Positions 1-12,973 are shown, counted from the first letter of the stretch. The stretch: 64,000 bases of DNA from Agarophyton chilense (GCA_030374765.1 JARGXX010000028.1:372001-436000), one strand, 5' to 3'. Program-made: numbers and translations. Notes: generated from the sequence alone by a model not told the origin.

Positions 1-1740
1 GAAGGCGCTAGATAAGAAACAGAGCGGTTCGTGACGCTGCTTCTCTATGACCTTGCGTCGGTCTTCTCGAAGTACTTGGGTGAGAATCGCTGCCCAATGA
101 GTCTTCGATGCGTCGGGGAAAAGACACATGTGTTGATCGGACTTGGGATGTGCGAGCTTGTCTGAGGCGGCTAGTTGATCCTTGATGTCGGCGAAAGCGG
201 TATCATGTTGAGTGCCCCAAGAGTTGGCGAGAGAGAGATTGCGCAATGCGTGCTTTTTGCGCTTTCCAGCCATCGTGTAGAATGTCTCCAGCAGTTGGTG
301 AAGGGGGGCGATGCGCTCAGCGTAGAAGGGGATGGAGTTCCTCATCCAGTTGGTTGAGCACACGAACTGTTGAAGCTCGCTTGCCACGGTGGGTTTCTTC
401 ATTGTAACCAATGATTCGAAGTGTTGCGGATGGTACTGTATGCCATGAGCAGAGATGATGTAGCCGCAGAACTGGGCTTGGCATGCAAATAAAGTCGAAT
501 TCTCTGCGTGGACCTTCAATGCCATTTCGCAGCAGACGCTAAGGAGAAATTCGATGTTTTCCAACAGCTCTCCTTCGTCCTTTGCGTAGAAAAGAAAATC
601 GTGTATCCACTGCAGCATCTTTGCGACACATCCGTCGAATTTATGAGACAGTACTGCTTTGAAGTGGTTGCCGGAATCGCTGCCGCTTTGCAGTAAACGC
701 TTAGAGGAGAATATTCCAAGGGTTGTTTGAATACACATCATCTCTTGCGATTCCGCTGATAGCGGGGCTTGCTAATAGCCGTGGGCCATGTCTATGTTCG
801 CAAAACAAGTGCTACCTGCGACGTCCTGAAACTTGGAGTGCAAATGAGGCATCACGGATTGGATCGGCACAGTCCACGCATTGGGGCGACGTAGGTCCTC
901 CGTGATTCGCAGTTTACTCGATTTAGGCTTCGGCGCAGCGAGAGCGGGTGAAGCCCACCGTGCGGACGGATTCTTTTAGATGGCGCCTACGGCTTCTAAT
1001 TCCCGAATCGTTTTCACAATTAAATCCCTCTGCTGAGGCGCATACCGACGTTGAGGCGATCGGTAAGGCTTGGCAGTTCCAACAGGCAAGGTGTTTAGTC
1101 GTGGAACGTCAACGGGTGGATCAGCGCCGAGTTTGATGCGGAACACGTCACTGTACTGCTAAAGCATGTTGGTGATTTGCGCACAGCCCTTGTCTGATAT
1201 TACATTGTGTTTGGCCTCGAAGTCCATTTCGGAGAACGCATCCTTGATCGATTCCTTACAGTCGTTACCGATGCCTGCAGCAAGACTCTCGGGAAGTTGA
1301 ATCGGGTTGTCTTCAGCAGATGGGTACGAGAGGTCGTGATGCTTGACTACGGCGGACTTCAGTTCCTGGGTATCAACGTCGTCAAGAGGCTTGTTGTGTA
1401 TAGAATCCTGTACACGAATGAGGTGGCTCTTAAGGTTGAAACCGATAGCGTTGAGGAATGGTCGACCGAGAAGTATTTCATCCATACCGGTCGAAGATGT
1501 AGAATTCGATGCCACGGACACGAATAGGATGGTTCGAACCACGTAGATACATTGTGACTGTGAGCAGGACTGAACGAGAAGCGGAGAACTTCGTTTCTTC
1601 GCCAGTCTTGAAAGCGCCGACAAGTGGTATGGGGAAATCAAAAGACTTGAAATCCAAATCCGGCACAAACATCTTGACCTTATCGAAATTCGAGGTGTCA
1701 ATCGCACTAAAATCAGAACCAGAATCTCCTAGCATGACTT
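1..1740 (-). pseudogene. gypsy-1 protease, reverse transcriptase and RNase H remnant
   Basis: Minus-strand pol of the same Ty3/gypsy element, running off the left edge. The protease is split by a frameshift near 1500: GDSGSDF lies upstream, and the second motif LLGRPFLNAIGF lies at about 1454-1490. The reverse transcriptase follows in one frame from about 1140 to position 1. It contains LRITEDLRRPN, then FANIDMAHGY followed by an in-frame TAG at 772-774 where Trp is usual, and WIHDFLFYAKDEGEL, where the YxDD motif is destroyed because one catalytic Asp reads His. A TAA also lies in frame at 976-978. The region after the palm (FCGYIISAHGIQYHP and PDASKTHWAAILTQ) is the connection and RNase H start. 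The family resembles gypsy elements described from oomycetes and red algae; that comparison is from memory. Confidence 0.8.
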
Positions 1741-2682
1741 CAAAAACCGCATCCTTAAGAGCAATGCAGAAACGCCCCTCGTCAGCGTCATACATCTGGC
1801 TCTCTGTGAAAATTTTTGATCTCACGGTCTTGACATTCTTTTCACCATTGCTCTTGTAAAACTTTTCGAAAAGTTCTTGTTTGCGATCATTTGATGTGTT
1901 CCTACAGTCCTTGAGGCGATAGATGCCACCAAATTCTTCGTTGAGGCAAGGTTCGGTCCACTCGGCCTCCTTGCGCTTGCCTCCAACGCGGTTGTTGTTC
2001 TTCTTGGTAGATGTAGCCGTGTTGCCCGACGTTCCAGACTTGGAGTGATCCTGACTCCTGGCACTGCGATCTCGGCTCTGACGAGATTTACGAGGATTGA
2101 CCCCAGCGCAAGTGGTTTTGGTTAGAGAAATTTCCAGGGCGATATTAGACTCTTCGCCCTTTAAAAGCTTGATACTTGCGAGTTGCTCCTTTCTCCATCC
2201 TCGGCGTAGCATCTTAACACGCTCCTGCAGAACTTCTGGTTGGAACTTTCCTACAAGTCTATTGATGACACGTTTCGTTATATATTTATCCTGCAGAACC
2301 TTTGATGCGTTGTTCTGGTCCAAAGCTGTAATTACTTCGATAATAAAGTTGGTAACACCACCAGAAGGATCTTCCTTCTTTGACGTGAACGTTACGGATC
2401 GCAAAAAGGGGCGTCGATACGCTCAAAAAGACCCTTTGGGGCAGAACTAGAGGCTGCGTCGAACCACGATTGATCCATATGCGCTGTAGCGTCTTCAACC
2501 TTCGTCGCAGCTTGGATTTCGCAAATCATAAATAACGCATGCAGAGTAGCGGCATCCACACGGTGTTTCACAGAAGCTGGTGTGAGGTTGGAGTCTGCAT
2601 CCCTGTCCATATTGACGTCCTCGATTTTGGGAAGGTTCGCTGTGTAGCCCATCTCAAATTTTATGAGCCAAAGTTGATCCAC
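1741..2682 (-). pseudogene. gypsy-1 gag remnant
   Basis: This is the capsid/nucleocapsid part of a Ty3/gypsy element read on the minus strand. Two frames join near 2400: 2682-2392 gives the N-terminal part, and 2404 downward continues it as a basic region rich in Arg, Ser and Asn, followed by a Cys-poor segment. A classical CCHC knuckle is not intact; only scattered Cys and His remain around 1900-1960. The frame runs directly into the aspartic protease motif GDSGSDFSAID at about 1697-1735, which fixes the identity as gag-protease. The frameshift at about 2400 means it is not functional. No LTR could be placed to its right with confidence, although TGTTGTGTTGTGG at about 2739 is a possible start. 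Confidence 0.7.
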
Positions 2683-5525
2683 AGATCATAACGTCATCGG
2701 CTGAATAACGGACACAACACCATAGTTGGAAGTTGTCATGTTGTGTTGTGGTACTCTGCACACCCTTGACGCACAACAACCAAAACAACCGTACTCTTTG
2801 AGCAAAGCGGTTTGTTAATGGATGTTAGGTTGCGTGCTGTACGGTGTCTACGTGGTACAGTAGGATTCTGAAGAAGGGAGAGAGGTGCGACACTTGCAGT
2901 TGAGACAAGTAGCACAATAGAAAACTGATCGGGCACACTCACTGTCGTGATTTTCGTCCAGTGAGTTGTCTCAAGGAAGCTTCGGGTTAGCTTTTATGGC
3001 TGCCCACGGCCAACTCAGGTGTCTGCTAAATATTCCATACAAAGACTATAAGCGCGAATAACATATCACTATCGCTAAATTCTATTCTTTGTAATTTGGG
3101 ACGCTGCTGTGGGCTATATGTTGCGATACAATTCAGGCTTGTTCAACACAAATCGTAAGAACATCACACCGCTCGTGAGCCATCGCAAATGCACCCATAG
3201 TGCCTGCAACTGCGAAACAGCACTACTGTCCTGTTATAAATTTCTAATGGTATAGGATAGCCTCCTCTAGCCGGAATTGGACTTGAAGAAAGACCAAGGC
3301 AACTAGGCGGCAGAGCCTTCTGAAGGCAGTCACTGTAGACTGAAGCAACACGAACACATGATTTAGGCGGCAGGGCCTGCCAGTCATCCGCCGTGATGGT
3401 TTTAGAGCGAAAGGGCGCAGACAAACGCACTACATAAGGCTAGATGTAGCCAGTACACCGAAAAGAAAAGAAAAGTACTGACCTGAGCACAGTCTTGTGC
3501 TGAACAGATATTGCATTGTTTTACTAGCGCCCCAACTCCGTAGTCTACAACCCACGTCATAAATATCGGCCTACAATTCTCAGATGGTCACAACTGTTGT
3601 GGAAACAGTGCATCATTTCTTGCGCAGATGCGCGAAGACGGTGCGGCCGACACAACAGCCTGGTGGACACACGAAGAATGCAATACACGCCCTTGGTACT
3701 GCATCAGTCCTTTTTAGGTGATTTTTAATTGTGGCTTTCTATAGGATGGAACCGTTGTACACGTGGAAGCTTGTACAGCATTGACGGTTAGTTTATGTAA
3801 CCTATCTGCATTATATCTAATAATGAAAGTGATTTAATAAAGAATTTTACACTGTGCAGCTGCTTGGCGATCTCACCTTTCCGTTCAGTATAGGTTCTCC
3901 AACCAGGTTTTATGGATTTAATTCTTTTCTGCTTTCGCGTGCAACTACCCTTTTTGAAGGCTTAGCGGCGTTGCTTGTGGTAAACTTACACATCCAGCAG
4001 GTTAAAGACATCTATTGCCGCCGTTGGCGTCTGTGAATTATCACGTAACGTATTCTCGCCGCTGCACAGCGATTTTTATGATTGGATTGATTTGGCTCCC
4101 GTATTGTACGCCGATTTCGCCCCACTGGAGGACCCTCTTTCCCTTTCTTTCACTCTTGTGACTGACTACCCTCTTTACACCAATTCTCTTGCCCCTACTC
4201 CTTACAATCTACTCTCCTCGCTTGTCGTGCCGGTTGTATTCATTGTACACCCCGACCTTGTCGATTCGTTCCGGAAAGGCTCGGTTTATGAGCTATTCTC
4301 TAGAGGAGAAGACACCAAACGTCTTCGTGATGGTTTTTTTATTCATCTTGCACCACATTTTCCACCGTTTTCTTTTCCTTTTTTTCTTTTGTTTTAATAG
4401 CACTCTAGTGCTTTTTCCCTCTTTTTTCTCGTTGGTGATTACTTTGTTGTTTTCGTGACGGAAAAATCCTGAGACCTTATCGTTGCCGTAACTTCAACTC
4501 TTAAATCAAAAGCTCTCCCGAACATAACGTTCATGTGTTGCATAGATTCTACCTCACCTTCTGTCATCTCGCTGATTCTTCTGAGGTTTATTTTTGGACT
4601 TATACTTTGAATTATTTTTTTTCAGCTGAACAGACTCTGCCTGCTGATGTAGTTTTTTGGGGAATAGATCTAAATTCCTCTGGGACTTTTCCCTTCGCTG
4701 TGTGGCAATATAGGGCGTGAGACATGATCAGTACAGACTGTCAAACGTTATGCCTAAAAATATGGCTGCAAAAGAATAATTTCTTAGAGCATCGCAACAC
4801 CTTCTCTATCAAGGGTCGTCTATCTAGTTTGATCTTTAATAATCATACAACTTCCGTAGCCAATCCGTACGAAGTCAATTATTTCTTTGTCTCAGGTATG
4901 GCGCAGACTGCGAACGGCGCTGCAGTGCGGTCTGAAATGGGTCAATGTACGCGTCTTACAATATGGTGGAGCGACAGATTCGGCGTAAGTGCAGTAGAAT
5001 ACGGCCGCGCGGCGGTTTTGCTGTAAACTGTGTAGAATGTGGCGAAGTGGCTGATTCGGCGTAGACGGTGTAGAATGTGGCTGCGCGTGGGATGGGGCAT
5101 AGGCGTAGTAGAGGACGGCGGAGTAGATGATAATGTTGAATATTCCTTGAAGATATATATTGATGATGGTAGTGATGATGGGAGAAAGAAACGAAAAAGT
5201 GTCTGGTCCTAGTCTTAAATACTTCTCTGCAGCATACCAAGATTATGAAAAAAACTAGCTGTTCACAATTCTATCCTAATTACCTACAGTAAAAGATACA
5301 TATGTACAAATAACTATATCGCAAACATTGTTGTAGATAGTCTGACATCAAAGTACCCACGCAGTAGCGATACTTGCGTTTCAACTTTTAACGAGATTTT
5401 TACTCTCGTTAGAATTCGTATTCACTACAGTATTCACTACACTCGCACTTTTTTTCTTTTTGCAGAAAGGAAGTGAATATTATCCTTTTCGAGTGACCCA
5501 TTGTTCAATTTTGTGGTTACGTCGA
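2683..5525. other. No gene recognised
   Basis: No reading frame here is supported. Short open frames at 3164-3430 (-) and 4092-4458 (+) show no recognisable domain, and the second is a by-product of a pyrimidine-rich tract at about 4130-4450. The stretch next to gypsy-1 (about 2720-3500) may hold its 5' LTR, but I could find no partner copy. A short (TA)n run lies at 5562-5573, just beyond this stretch. Confidence 0.5.
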
Positions 5526-5777
5526 CTAGACTGATAGATCTGGTCGAAAAGTTAGTTGTATATATATATATTCCGTGAAAATATCAGCTGTATTGTTTTC
5601 ATACTTAACGAATCCGACATCTGAAATTTCATTTCTTTCATAAGCTTCTCGAGCAGCCAAAATGTCAATTTGTAGACGTTTTTCTGCAGTTGACGAAGTT
5701 TTCTTGATTCTATCGGAAAGGCTTTCGGAATCTGTGAACATTCTTATTGGTATAATGTTTTCCAAAATAGATTCCAA
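5526..5777 (-). pseudogene. Copia-type RNase H fragment
   Basis: An 83-residue minus-strand fragment of the C-terminal RNase H/connection part of a Ty1/copia polyprotein. The recognisable order is MFTDSESLSDRIKKTSS, then EKRLQIDILAAREAYE, then ENNTADIFTE. This matches the usual copia pattern of a D-S-x-S-L strand, an EKRL-IDI helix and a final xxNxAD-x-T motif. Nothing upstream or downstream extends it cleanly. It is an isolated scrap, possibly from the same element as the gag remnant at 6655-7335, which has the same orientation. Confidence 0.7.
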
Positions 5778-6654
5778 ATCGAAGTTCAGAGTGTAAGAGA
5801 AATCAAAGGCGTCTGCAAAGCAAAAAATTCAGCTCCGAGCACTGACCCTGCCACGCGGCGGCTCTTATAGCTCTTGTATTGGACGATGTTGTATCTGTCT
5901 TATAATGTGTTTTTTACTCCCACAATTAAAAAAGCTCGATCATTGATTTTCGGGTTTTTCTTGTTTTTGAGAAGTCCATATCTTGCTGGGTGAAGATATC
6001 TTTTTGAGATGTTTCATACAAGATATCCAATTATTTTGAGCTTTTCGAAAATCTGTAGGTGTTCATGGCTTTTCGTGCACATTCTTATTCATTTTCTCTT
6101 CGTATAGCACATTCTATTTGAGTAAAGAATTCCTGGTAGGAAAGGTTTCCCGAATCTGGACGGCTTATTGGGTTACTGGCCCAAGATTGTCCAATTTTTG
6201 ACTTTCTGTGGCACAAACCAAAAAGGTAGCGAAAAATGTAGGGCCTGACGGTCGTAGGGAGCGTGGCATGTGCTGCACAAAGGAGGAGGAGATTGAGGAT
6301 ACCTGTAAGATGTGGCAGCCCCAGCAACTGAAGGGTGCAATCGGAACGGTGGGCTCACTGAGACCACGTTGATAGACGATGATTCACATTGCTAGCGGGC
6401 ATGAAAACCCGTAAGGACACTAGGTTTACTTTTATGGTCGACTGTAGAAACCGAAAGGGATGAAAGTATTCAGGTAGGTGCTTGTCTTTACAATAGTGAC
6501 AGAGGTGGAGACGCTTGGTGAAGATATATATCCCACCAGCCACCTGACCTACAATGGCACTCCTCGCGACGGGGGCACGAGGAGGTGCACTTGAGGTGCG
6601 GCTCCCTATCGACCTATTATTATCTAAATAATACTAAAATAGCGAAAATCTAAG
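5778..6654. other. No gene recognised
   Basis: Minus-strand frames at 6085-6367 and 6355-6543 overlap each other in different phases and show no domain. No repeats or RNA genes were seen. Confidence 0.4.
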
Positions 6655-7335
6655 CTAATGGCTAAATAAACTACTGCAGTACACGGGGCATAACGGCAAC
6701 CATACAGTACGACCACGAGGCATGATTATCTCATCGGTGTAGCTCACTATACTACACTTTCGAATGTAGGATATCTTATTTGCTTCAGTTGGACAATGTG
6801 GAGGTCCTTTGGGTAACAATTTCGATATTTTCGCGTCCAAAATTGCAATTGCTTGAATAGAGGGTTCCTTCATCAGATTGGAAGACATCTATACGAATAT
6901 TCAGTAAACTTATTTCGGTACGTTTCGGTTTGGAGAGCGAGTAAAAATGTTTAACTATGAGATTTGTTGCTGCATTGAAGGATTGAGCTTTCTGAAGAAA
7001 GTGATCGTTGAAATAACGCTTCGCATTATCTCGTAGAAAACTGTGAACTAACTCAACATGATTATATTCCGGTACCATGTATTCTTCGAGTGCTATACTA
7101 AACTCATTAAAGAAGTCTTTCGATGATTCTCAGATTGCGCTTGAGAATTTTGATGTTTTGTCCTTGAAACGCATCGCTATATACTGAGATGTCTTCGAAA
7201 TATCCGTATTATTTGTGCTGAATGTGATGGTTTGGCATAGTGCATCCGATGTATTATGAGCAATGATCGGGTGTTCAGGATCTTTTCTGATTTGAGGTGT
7301 ATCCTGAGATACTGGATTATGTTCGACAAATGATG
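6655..7335 (-). pseudogene. Copia-type gag remnant
   Basis: Minus-strand gag core. One frame gives FNEFSIALEEY, then VELVHSFLRDNAKRYFNDHF, then a short helix-rich stretch ending SKPKRTEISLL. A second frame below about 6890 continues with AKISKLLPKGPPHCPTEANK, an arrangement typical of copia-type gag capsid cores. The frame is open upstream of the Met at 7078 but meets an in-frame TGA at about 7130. The change of frame near 6850 is a further lesion. Upstream minus-strand sequence to 7790 is Ser/Asn-rich and may be the disordered gag N-terminus, but that part is uncertain. Confidence 0.6.
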
Positions 7336-8683
7336 AAGAAATTGAAGAAATTAACGATGCCCTGGAAATTTAAATTGCTTCCTCGGCAACGATACGGTCT
7401 TCATTATAAATGTATATGGTGTGTGCCAAGTGATTCATGGGGTTTTCTGGAAGGATGATGTACTAAATCCATGCCAAGTTTCTGTAGAAAACGAGCAAAA
7501 GCGCTAAATACTGCTATGGTGCTTGAGGTTCGGGGGTTGAAGAGCTTGTCCGGGGTATAATCGCCTTGAACAAGATTAATGAGTTGATTCTCAGTATTAT
7601 CAGAGCAATCAGCCAGATTGCTTCCAACAGTATCCGAAAGGTTGTTCTGAGCTCTATTTATTCTTACTAACGACGCTCCCATAATCGTATTTGGTACAGC
7701 TGCCAAATTACGACTTGGTGGAGAAAGAACAACATTAATTTCTAGGATTGGAAATCTATTGTGGATTCTGACGCAGAAAAAGGTAGCCAATTGTTAGCGG
7801 GAGTCTGGAATAGTGTATTTAGTGCACAGGATTGATTACTAGAAATGTTTAAAGTACTTTTATCTGCTATATTGGATCTGGTATTAACCATTCCTTATAA
7901 ATGACTAAGTGTTAAGTATTTTTTAATTTTTTTAATCAAATAATTAAAGAATTACGTCTAATTTCTTTGTTTATAGTTTTTATTTGAACCAAATTAAACA
8001 AACTTATTTCTTTAAAGATAATTGTTTTTATTGGTCAAAGTAGAACCATGGCGACGACCTCAAAGATGTTCCTTGAGGTTGTGAGTCTCAGAGAATGCTA
8101 ACTCACAAATGCAGCAGCGCACGTCCTCGCGAGAATAGTAATCACGTTGAGCGTTACGAAGGAAAACCTTGCCCTATTGATGCGCCTCAAGCTGTTAGAT
8201 ACAGCGAACAGAGATGATACAGACATAACATCGTTAAAACGTACACTTCCGCTGAGGAGGGTTACGCTTACGTCTTATACGCTGGATAGCATCGCAGGCA
8301 ATGTATCGCGCACATCGTTCGGAAAGCAGTTCAGAAAATGAAAACTTTGAAATAAAGGAAATATGCGTTATCATGGCCAGGGTACCAGTACCGCAAGTTT
8401 GGTTATCGTCACTATCGTAATTTTACCGCAATTTAATGACTTTATAGTCTATAACTTTTGGAACGCGGATGGAATCAAAATAGATATTGCGTCTTCAATC
8501 TCGCACGTGCTCGTTTTTTTCACCAGAAGGGTATTCCGAGGATGAGAGAGACTTTGCCACTGTATGTAAGAAAGTGTATGTTAGAAAATTATTACATACA
8601 ATAGCAAAAATTAGTTGTGAAACGTGACTTATTGCGTTTGAATTTCTAACGAGAGAAAGTCTCGTTAAAACTTATATTCATAA
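7336..8683. other. Mostly non-coding, possible gag N-terminal scrap
   Basis: An open minus-strand frame at 7404-7790 has no domain I recognise and could be the low-complexity gag N-terminus of the neighbouring copia scrap. The rest is AT-rich (for example about 7900-8030) and shows nothing else. Confidence 0.35.
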
Positions 8684-8865
8684 TGTTGGAACTGGAGCAA
8701 TGGAGCCTCCCTCCCTCGGCCTCTCCGACGGTTGATGTAACCACGGTCGGCGGCCGTGCATTTTGTTTGTTTCAGTGCAAGCCACGGAGCAAGGCGCAGC
8801 GTACACGTAATGATACGTGTATCGTGCTGCGCCTTCGCCTTGCATGAGGTGCACGGATATTAACA
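8684..8865 (-). repeat. copia-1 3' LTR
   Basis: 182-bp LTR, TGTTGG to TTAACA, the partner of 15854-16035. On the minus strand it is preceded by the purine-rich GAGGGACGG (8866 upward), which fits a polypurine tract. Confidence 0.9.
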
Positions 8866-9319
8866 CCGTCCCTCAAGGCGAAGTGCCAAAGCCTCAAAAT
8901 TCACCACTTTGAAGGTCGAACTCAGGATCAATCTGACAACAACAAAACAAAACAACTTAGACATCTCTTATCGAAAATTGTCTCTTCCCTGCACAGAATC
9001 TTTCAGAAGTGAAAGGCGTGGTGATCATAAAAAATATCGTTAAAAAGTGTAAACCCAATACGTCACGTAGCTGCTACACATTGAAACCATTTCATTCCCA
9101 CTGGTAAACTTCAAAACCCAGAACACACATAAAACCTCTTGGGACAAAAAGTAAGCGTTCTCTGTGGGAAAAAAAAGAAGGATCGTGAAGAAAAAGAAAA
9201 CCGAATATTCAAAATTAAACCAAAATCATTATTCAAAACAAAACCCTGTAGTAAAACAAAAACACAAAAGAAAAACTAAGGTTAGTGTACTAGTAGTTAA
9301 TAGTTCCCACAATTCTTCA
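8866..9319 (-). other. copia-1 3' untranslated region
   Basis: Between RNase H and the 3' LTR. The plus strand here is A-rich (many AAAAC and GAAAA runs at 9160-9290), and the minus strand is therefore T-rich. A diverged second copy of this stretch, beside a related LTR, lies at 59679-60195. That independently shows it is part of a repeat family and not host sequence. The plus-strand frame at 9164-9406 is an artefact of the A-rich composition. Confidence 0.7.
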
Positions 9320-10378
9320 TCAGAACGAGTCAAGTTTCATCAAGCCGACCATCCTCTTTACATCTTGGAGGAACACACAAGTTCTAAGTACGTCAGAAAT
9401 CTGTAGACTCCTGGGAGTATGCTCAAGTTTAACAAGTCCTATGCAAGATAACTCTCTTACATGGTGCATCGTCAAGTCAATATGCTTATTTTGACCCGAT
9501 ATATGCGGGTTGGTGGATAAAAAGAATGCAGCCAAGCTGTCAATCAGGAAGTTGATAGCCTCGTACCACAAGTCTTCGCTCCAAAGCTGATGGTGTGCGA
9601 ATTCCTAAAATAGTTTTCTTATCCAAATAACGTTCTTTGCACATGTAGAATGCGCGAAATATTCCGCTTCCGCTGAATAGAGTGCAATCACAGTTTTTCG
9701 CTTAGACTACCACAAAATCGGTGTGTCGTTGACGACGATTACGTACCCAGGTCTGTATCTCCTTGTCAGAATACATCCACCTCAATCGGCTTTAGCGAAA
9801 GCTCTAAGAGAAGCGGGGGTAATGGAACGCCCAGACGGGAAATGAAGTCCATGGTTAGTAGTACCCACCAAGTATCGGAAAAATCGTTTCAGTATGGAGT
9901 AATGTCGTTGACAAGGGTTGTTCAAATGTTTTGAAAGAACCGAAACCGGGTAGGAAAGATCCGGGCGAGTAGATACCGCTATGTAGAGGAGTCCACAAAT
10001 TCCAGAGCGATAGTTGGAATGATCGCTTGCGGAAAGTACGTTCTCGTTTTCCTTGGTTGGTTGAAGGTCTGCTGCAGTTGGTGAAGGTGACCAAACTGGG
10101 TTGGAATGCTGCATGCCAAACTTCTTGAGTAGTTGCAGAGCATATCCATACTGTGAGACCTGGATGCCGTGAGGAGAGCTTTGAATGCTCCATCCGATTA
10201 ATGCCTTGAGTTCCTCATATAATTTGACATCGAAGATTGCCAAATGTTTCTTCTTGAAGGTACTAAGAATCTCAGATCTGTTTGAAGCGAACGCACAATC
10301 GTCAACGATAACAGCCACGATAACGAAACTTTCTTGTTTCCCGAACATGAATACTCTGGAGTCCAATGAAGATGTCAC
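9320..10378 (-). pseudogene. copia-1 reverse transcriptase C-terminus and RNase H
   Basis: The frame 10378-9782 contains VAVIVDDCAFAS, the copia Y-V-D-D catalytic loop with Ile for Tyr, then LKALIGWSIQ and YRSGICGLLYIAVSTRPDLS, the standard copia connection motif. A second frame (9571-9320) carries the RNase H end, with NKHIDLTMHHVREL and SLQISDVLRT. Frames change at about 9780 and the RNase H centre is poorly preserved. It continues the RT N-terminal part at 10400-11008. Confidence 0.85.
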
Positions 10379-10399
10379 AAAGTTCCATGAAAGAACAGT

Positions 10400-11008
10400 T
10401 TACGAGAAGAGAGAGCCCCATATCATGCCAACTTTTACTGCTCCATACAGAGAGTTGTGCAGTTCACATACGTGATCTGGCTTTTCGAGTATCCCAGACG
10501 AGTTTGTTGGCTGTTCCATGATGACCGTCACATCCAGTTTGCCGTAGAAGTATGCGTTGGAAATATCTGCGCCTTCTACAACAAGATCGGGTGCAGCGGC
10601 AAAGGCAAGGAGAATGCGAAGGGCTTTATGACAGGCCACAGGAGCGTATTTGTTCAAAGGATCAAAGTCAACGTACGGCTTCTGCATGTCCTTACGTAGA
10701 CAGCAGCATGTCTTCTTCGGAAATTTCTTCCCAATCACATCGGGCATCTTTTCTTTGAACACCCCAGTGTACGAATCTGGCTTCATTCAAGATTTACGTG
10801 GAATTAGTACCCATGATTCACGATGGGTGAGCGCACTCATTTCACGATTAATGGCTTCGCGCCAGCCGGCATCCATGCAGGCTTCCTTGAAGCTGCTCGG
10901 AACCGAGGGGTCGTCTAGAGGTTTCGTGGAGATCCAAACGTTAGGGAAGTTGTGAGTCATGGTGGTGAATGCCTTGATCAGATTTTTCTGGATATCTGGA
11001 CCGTCCAA
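10400..11008 (-). pseudogene. copia-1 reverse transcriptase N-terminus
   Basis: Two frames: 11008-10787, with ACMDAGWREAINREMSAL (the usual start of the copia RT domain), and 10786-10400, with VVEGADISNAYFYGKLD and LHNSLYGAVKVGMIWGS, which correspond to the D-V-xNAFL-G and LYGL-QA-R-W blocks. The junction at 10786 carries a frame disruption, and the first RT Asp is kept within GADISNAY. Non-functional. Confidence 0.85.
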
Positions 11009-11056
11009 TTCGCTTTCGAAATGTTCTGTGTCCTCGGTCTCCTTTTGTCTTGTTAC

Positions 11057-12458
11057 TCATTGAAGAAGAGTAGATATACTGGGAAGTGGGCAGGAGTCGA
11101 CGGATTTGAAGTCCAAGCTGTGACAAGTAATAACCGATTTTTTCTCCGGGACAAACACCCGAAGAAGTGTTGTATCACTTTTCATTCCAACAAAGTACGC
11201 AAATAGGGAACGTGGGAGGAACTTTTTGTTTGCCACTGTCTTAGAGCGGTAGACAAAGGCATAAACAGTTTGGCCAAACTCGGGAACGTGGGAGAAATCG
11301 ATTGTGCTGGTTGGGTGCCACTCGAGCATTGGAATTCTTTCCTGAATTCTCGAGGACGCAGCCCAATTTTGGAGCCAGTTCTCGTGGTTCATGGCTTCTG
11401 CCCAGAATGCTATCGGTAACTTGCTTGCGAATAGGAGTACACGAGTCCTGGTCCAATGTTCTTGAATGAGCCTTTCGGCTGCACCAGTGCGTTCAGAGTC
11501 GTATGCGGGGGAGCAATCCAAGTTGATGCCGCTTTTGAAGCAAAATCTTTTCAATTCTTCACTCTTATGTTCGCCTGCCCCGTCAAGACGAACATTTTTC
11601 AAGCGAAAAGAGGTTGTTAAGCTCCAACTCTGATAGGCGTTGGTACCATTCTATATTCGGGCGAATAGTTCTACCGCGCTTGTTCTTCGTGAAGAAAACG
11701 TCAGTCTTCGATGTGCGGTCGTCGCGGATTGCGATGGCATAGATTGCCTTTGATAAGGAAGGCGAAATCTTTCCAGATACATCCATGTGTATCAGATCTA
11801 GTAGGTGAGATGTTGTCGCGGAATTGTGCTTATGAACGAGTGGCTTCAGCTTCATCTTACCGGTTGGGCAAGGAAGGCAGGTCAGGGACTCGAGGATAGA
11901 GCGTTGAAAATATGGAACAGGGTCGAAAGCCCATGAAAGATTTTGGTATCTCGTAGGGTGCAGGTGACCAGTGCGTCCGTGCCATTCCAAAGCAAGTTCC
12001 TGTTTGGTGTTGTTAGCATTGATCATCATTGCCTGTTTGTCCTTTTCATGGAGAGGGAGGTTCAAAGTGAAGAGCCCTTTGTGAATTTGTGTCTTCCAGA
12101 TGACTTCGTTCTTTCGCTGGTTGTCCATGATGAAGAATCCATTATAGGGTCGTAATTTAGAAGTGAATAAAACCACAAAATCAATGCTAAGGACCCCAAC
12201 GGATAGAATTTTGGCCTTGGAAGACGGTACGTGGTAGGCTTCAACGACTGTACCATTGTCGAGAGGTATCCATACGTGACCTTTCCCAACAAGATGAGCA
12301 GTGACACAGGCTGCTTGTACGAGCTCAATGTCCATGCGCTCGTAGCCGATAAAGAACTTACACGAATGGAAGAAGTGGTTGGTTGCACCAGAGTTGATGT
12401 AGGGCAAATCGACTTTATGTCGGGAGAGTAACCCGATGTTACTCCTGTACTTCACCAC
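11057..12458 (-). pseudogene. copia-1 protease and integrase
   Basis: The frame 12458-11583 starts with protease. The catalytic motif reads YINSGATNHF, where D-S-G is expected, so the catalytic Asp has become Asn (a G>A change). The GAG-pre-integrase His/Cys motif follows (LEWHGRTGHLHPTRYQNLS and LTCLPCPTGKMK), then the integrase core start LIHMDVSGKISPS. A frameshift near 11600 leads to 11602-11057, with MKNVRLDGAGEHKS, RTGAAERLIQ and a C-terminal part. Protease loss and the frameshift make it inactive. Confidence 0.85.
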
Positions 12459-12898
12459 ATTTCAGTTGTATGGAGATGAAGGCGGAGGATCATCATCCCT
12501 TTGCACCACCTACGGTCGGGGGTAGAAGTTTTTACCTCCATTTCCATTCCCCCTCGGTGCAAAGCGTGGATTCCAGAAGGATTGACGTTTTCCATCTTTG
12601 GGTTTTGTTGTTGGTACTGCGAGTTGCCGCCAACACAATTTTTCGAACTATTTTGTTGACGGTCAGATTTGCCAGAAGTATATTTGTCGTTTTATTCTTC
12701 TCTTTTTCGTTTGTAGCAGTCTCGAGCGTAGTGACCGCGACGACCGCAGTAGTAGCAGTTGTTGTCGCCGAGATTCCTGTCGGAAGATGATTTGTTTCGC
12801 CAGGTACGTCGTTTGCGTCTATTTCTTCTCGCCGGGTCTGCCTTAGGTTGTGTTACCGACGAGGGCGGAATGGTGTAAGATTGTTCCAGGTTGTTCGT

Positions 12899-12968
12899 GT
12901 TCTTACGGCGAGCCATTTCCGCTTCAACAGCATTTACGATGGAGTCGAAGCCGGCGTCTGTGAGGTTG
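12899..12968. repeat. First copy of a 70-bp direct duplication in copia-1 gag
   Basis: Nearly identical to 13646-13715 (two differences, G/A and A/G). Both copies are preceded by TTCGT or TTCGG. The duplication predates the solo LTR, which landed at the junction. Confidence 0.85.
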
Positions 12969-12973
12969 TTCGG

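Noticed and set aside
4092-4458. Plus-strand frames near 4.1-4.4 kb
   Set aside because: The region is pyrimidine-rich and the translation is low complexity (Phe/Leu/Pro).
9164-9406. Lys-rich plus-strand frame
   Set aside because: Composition artefact of the A-rich copia-1 3' region; a second family copy at about 60 kb does not keep the frame.
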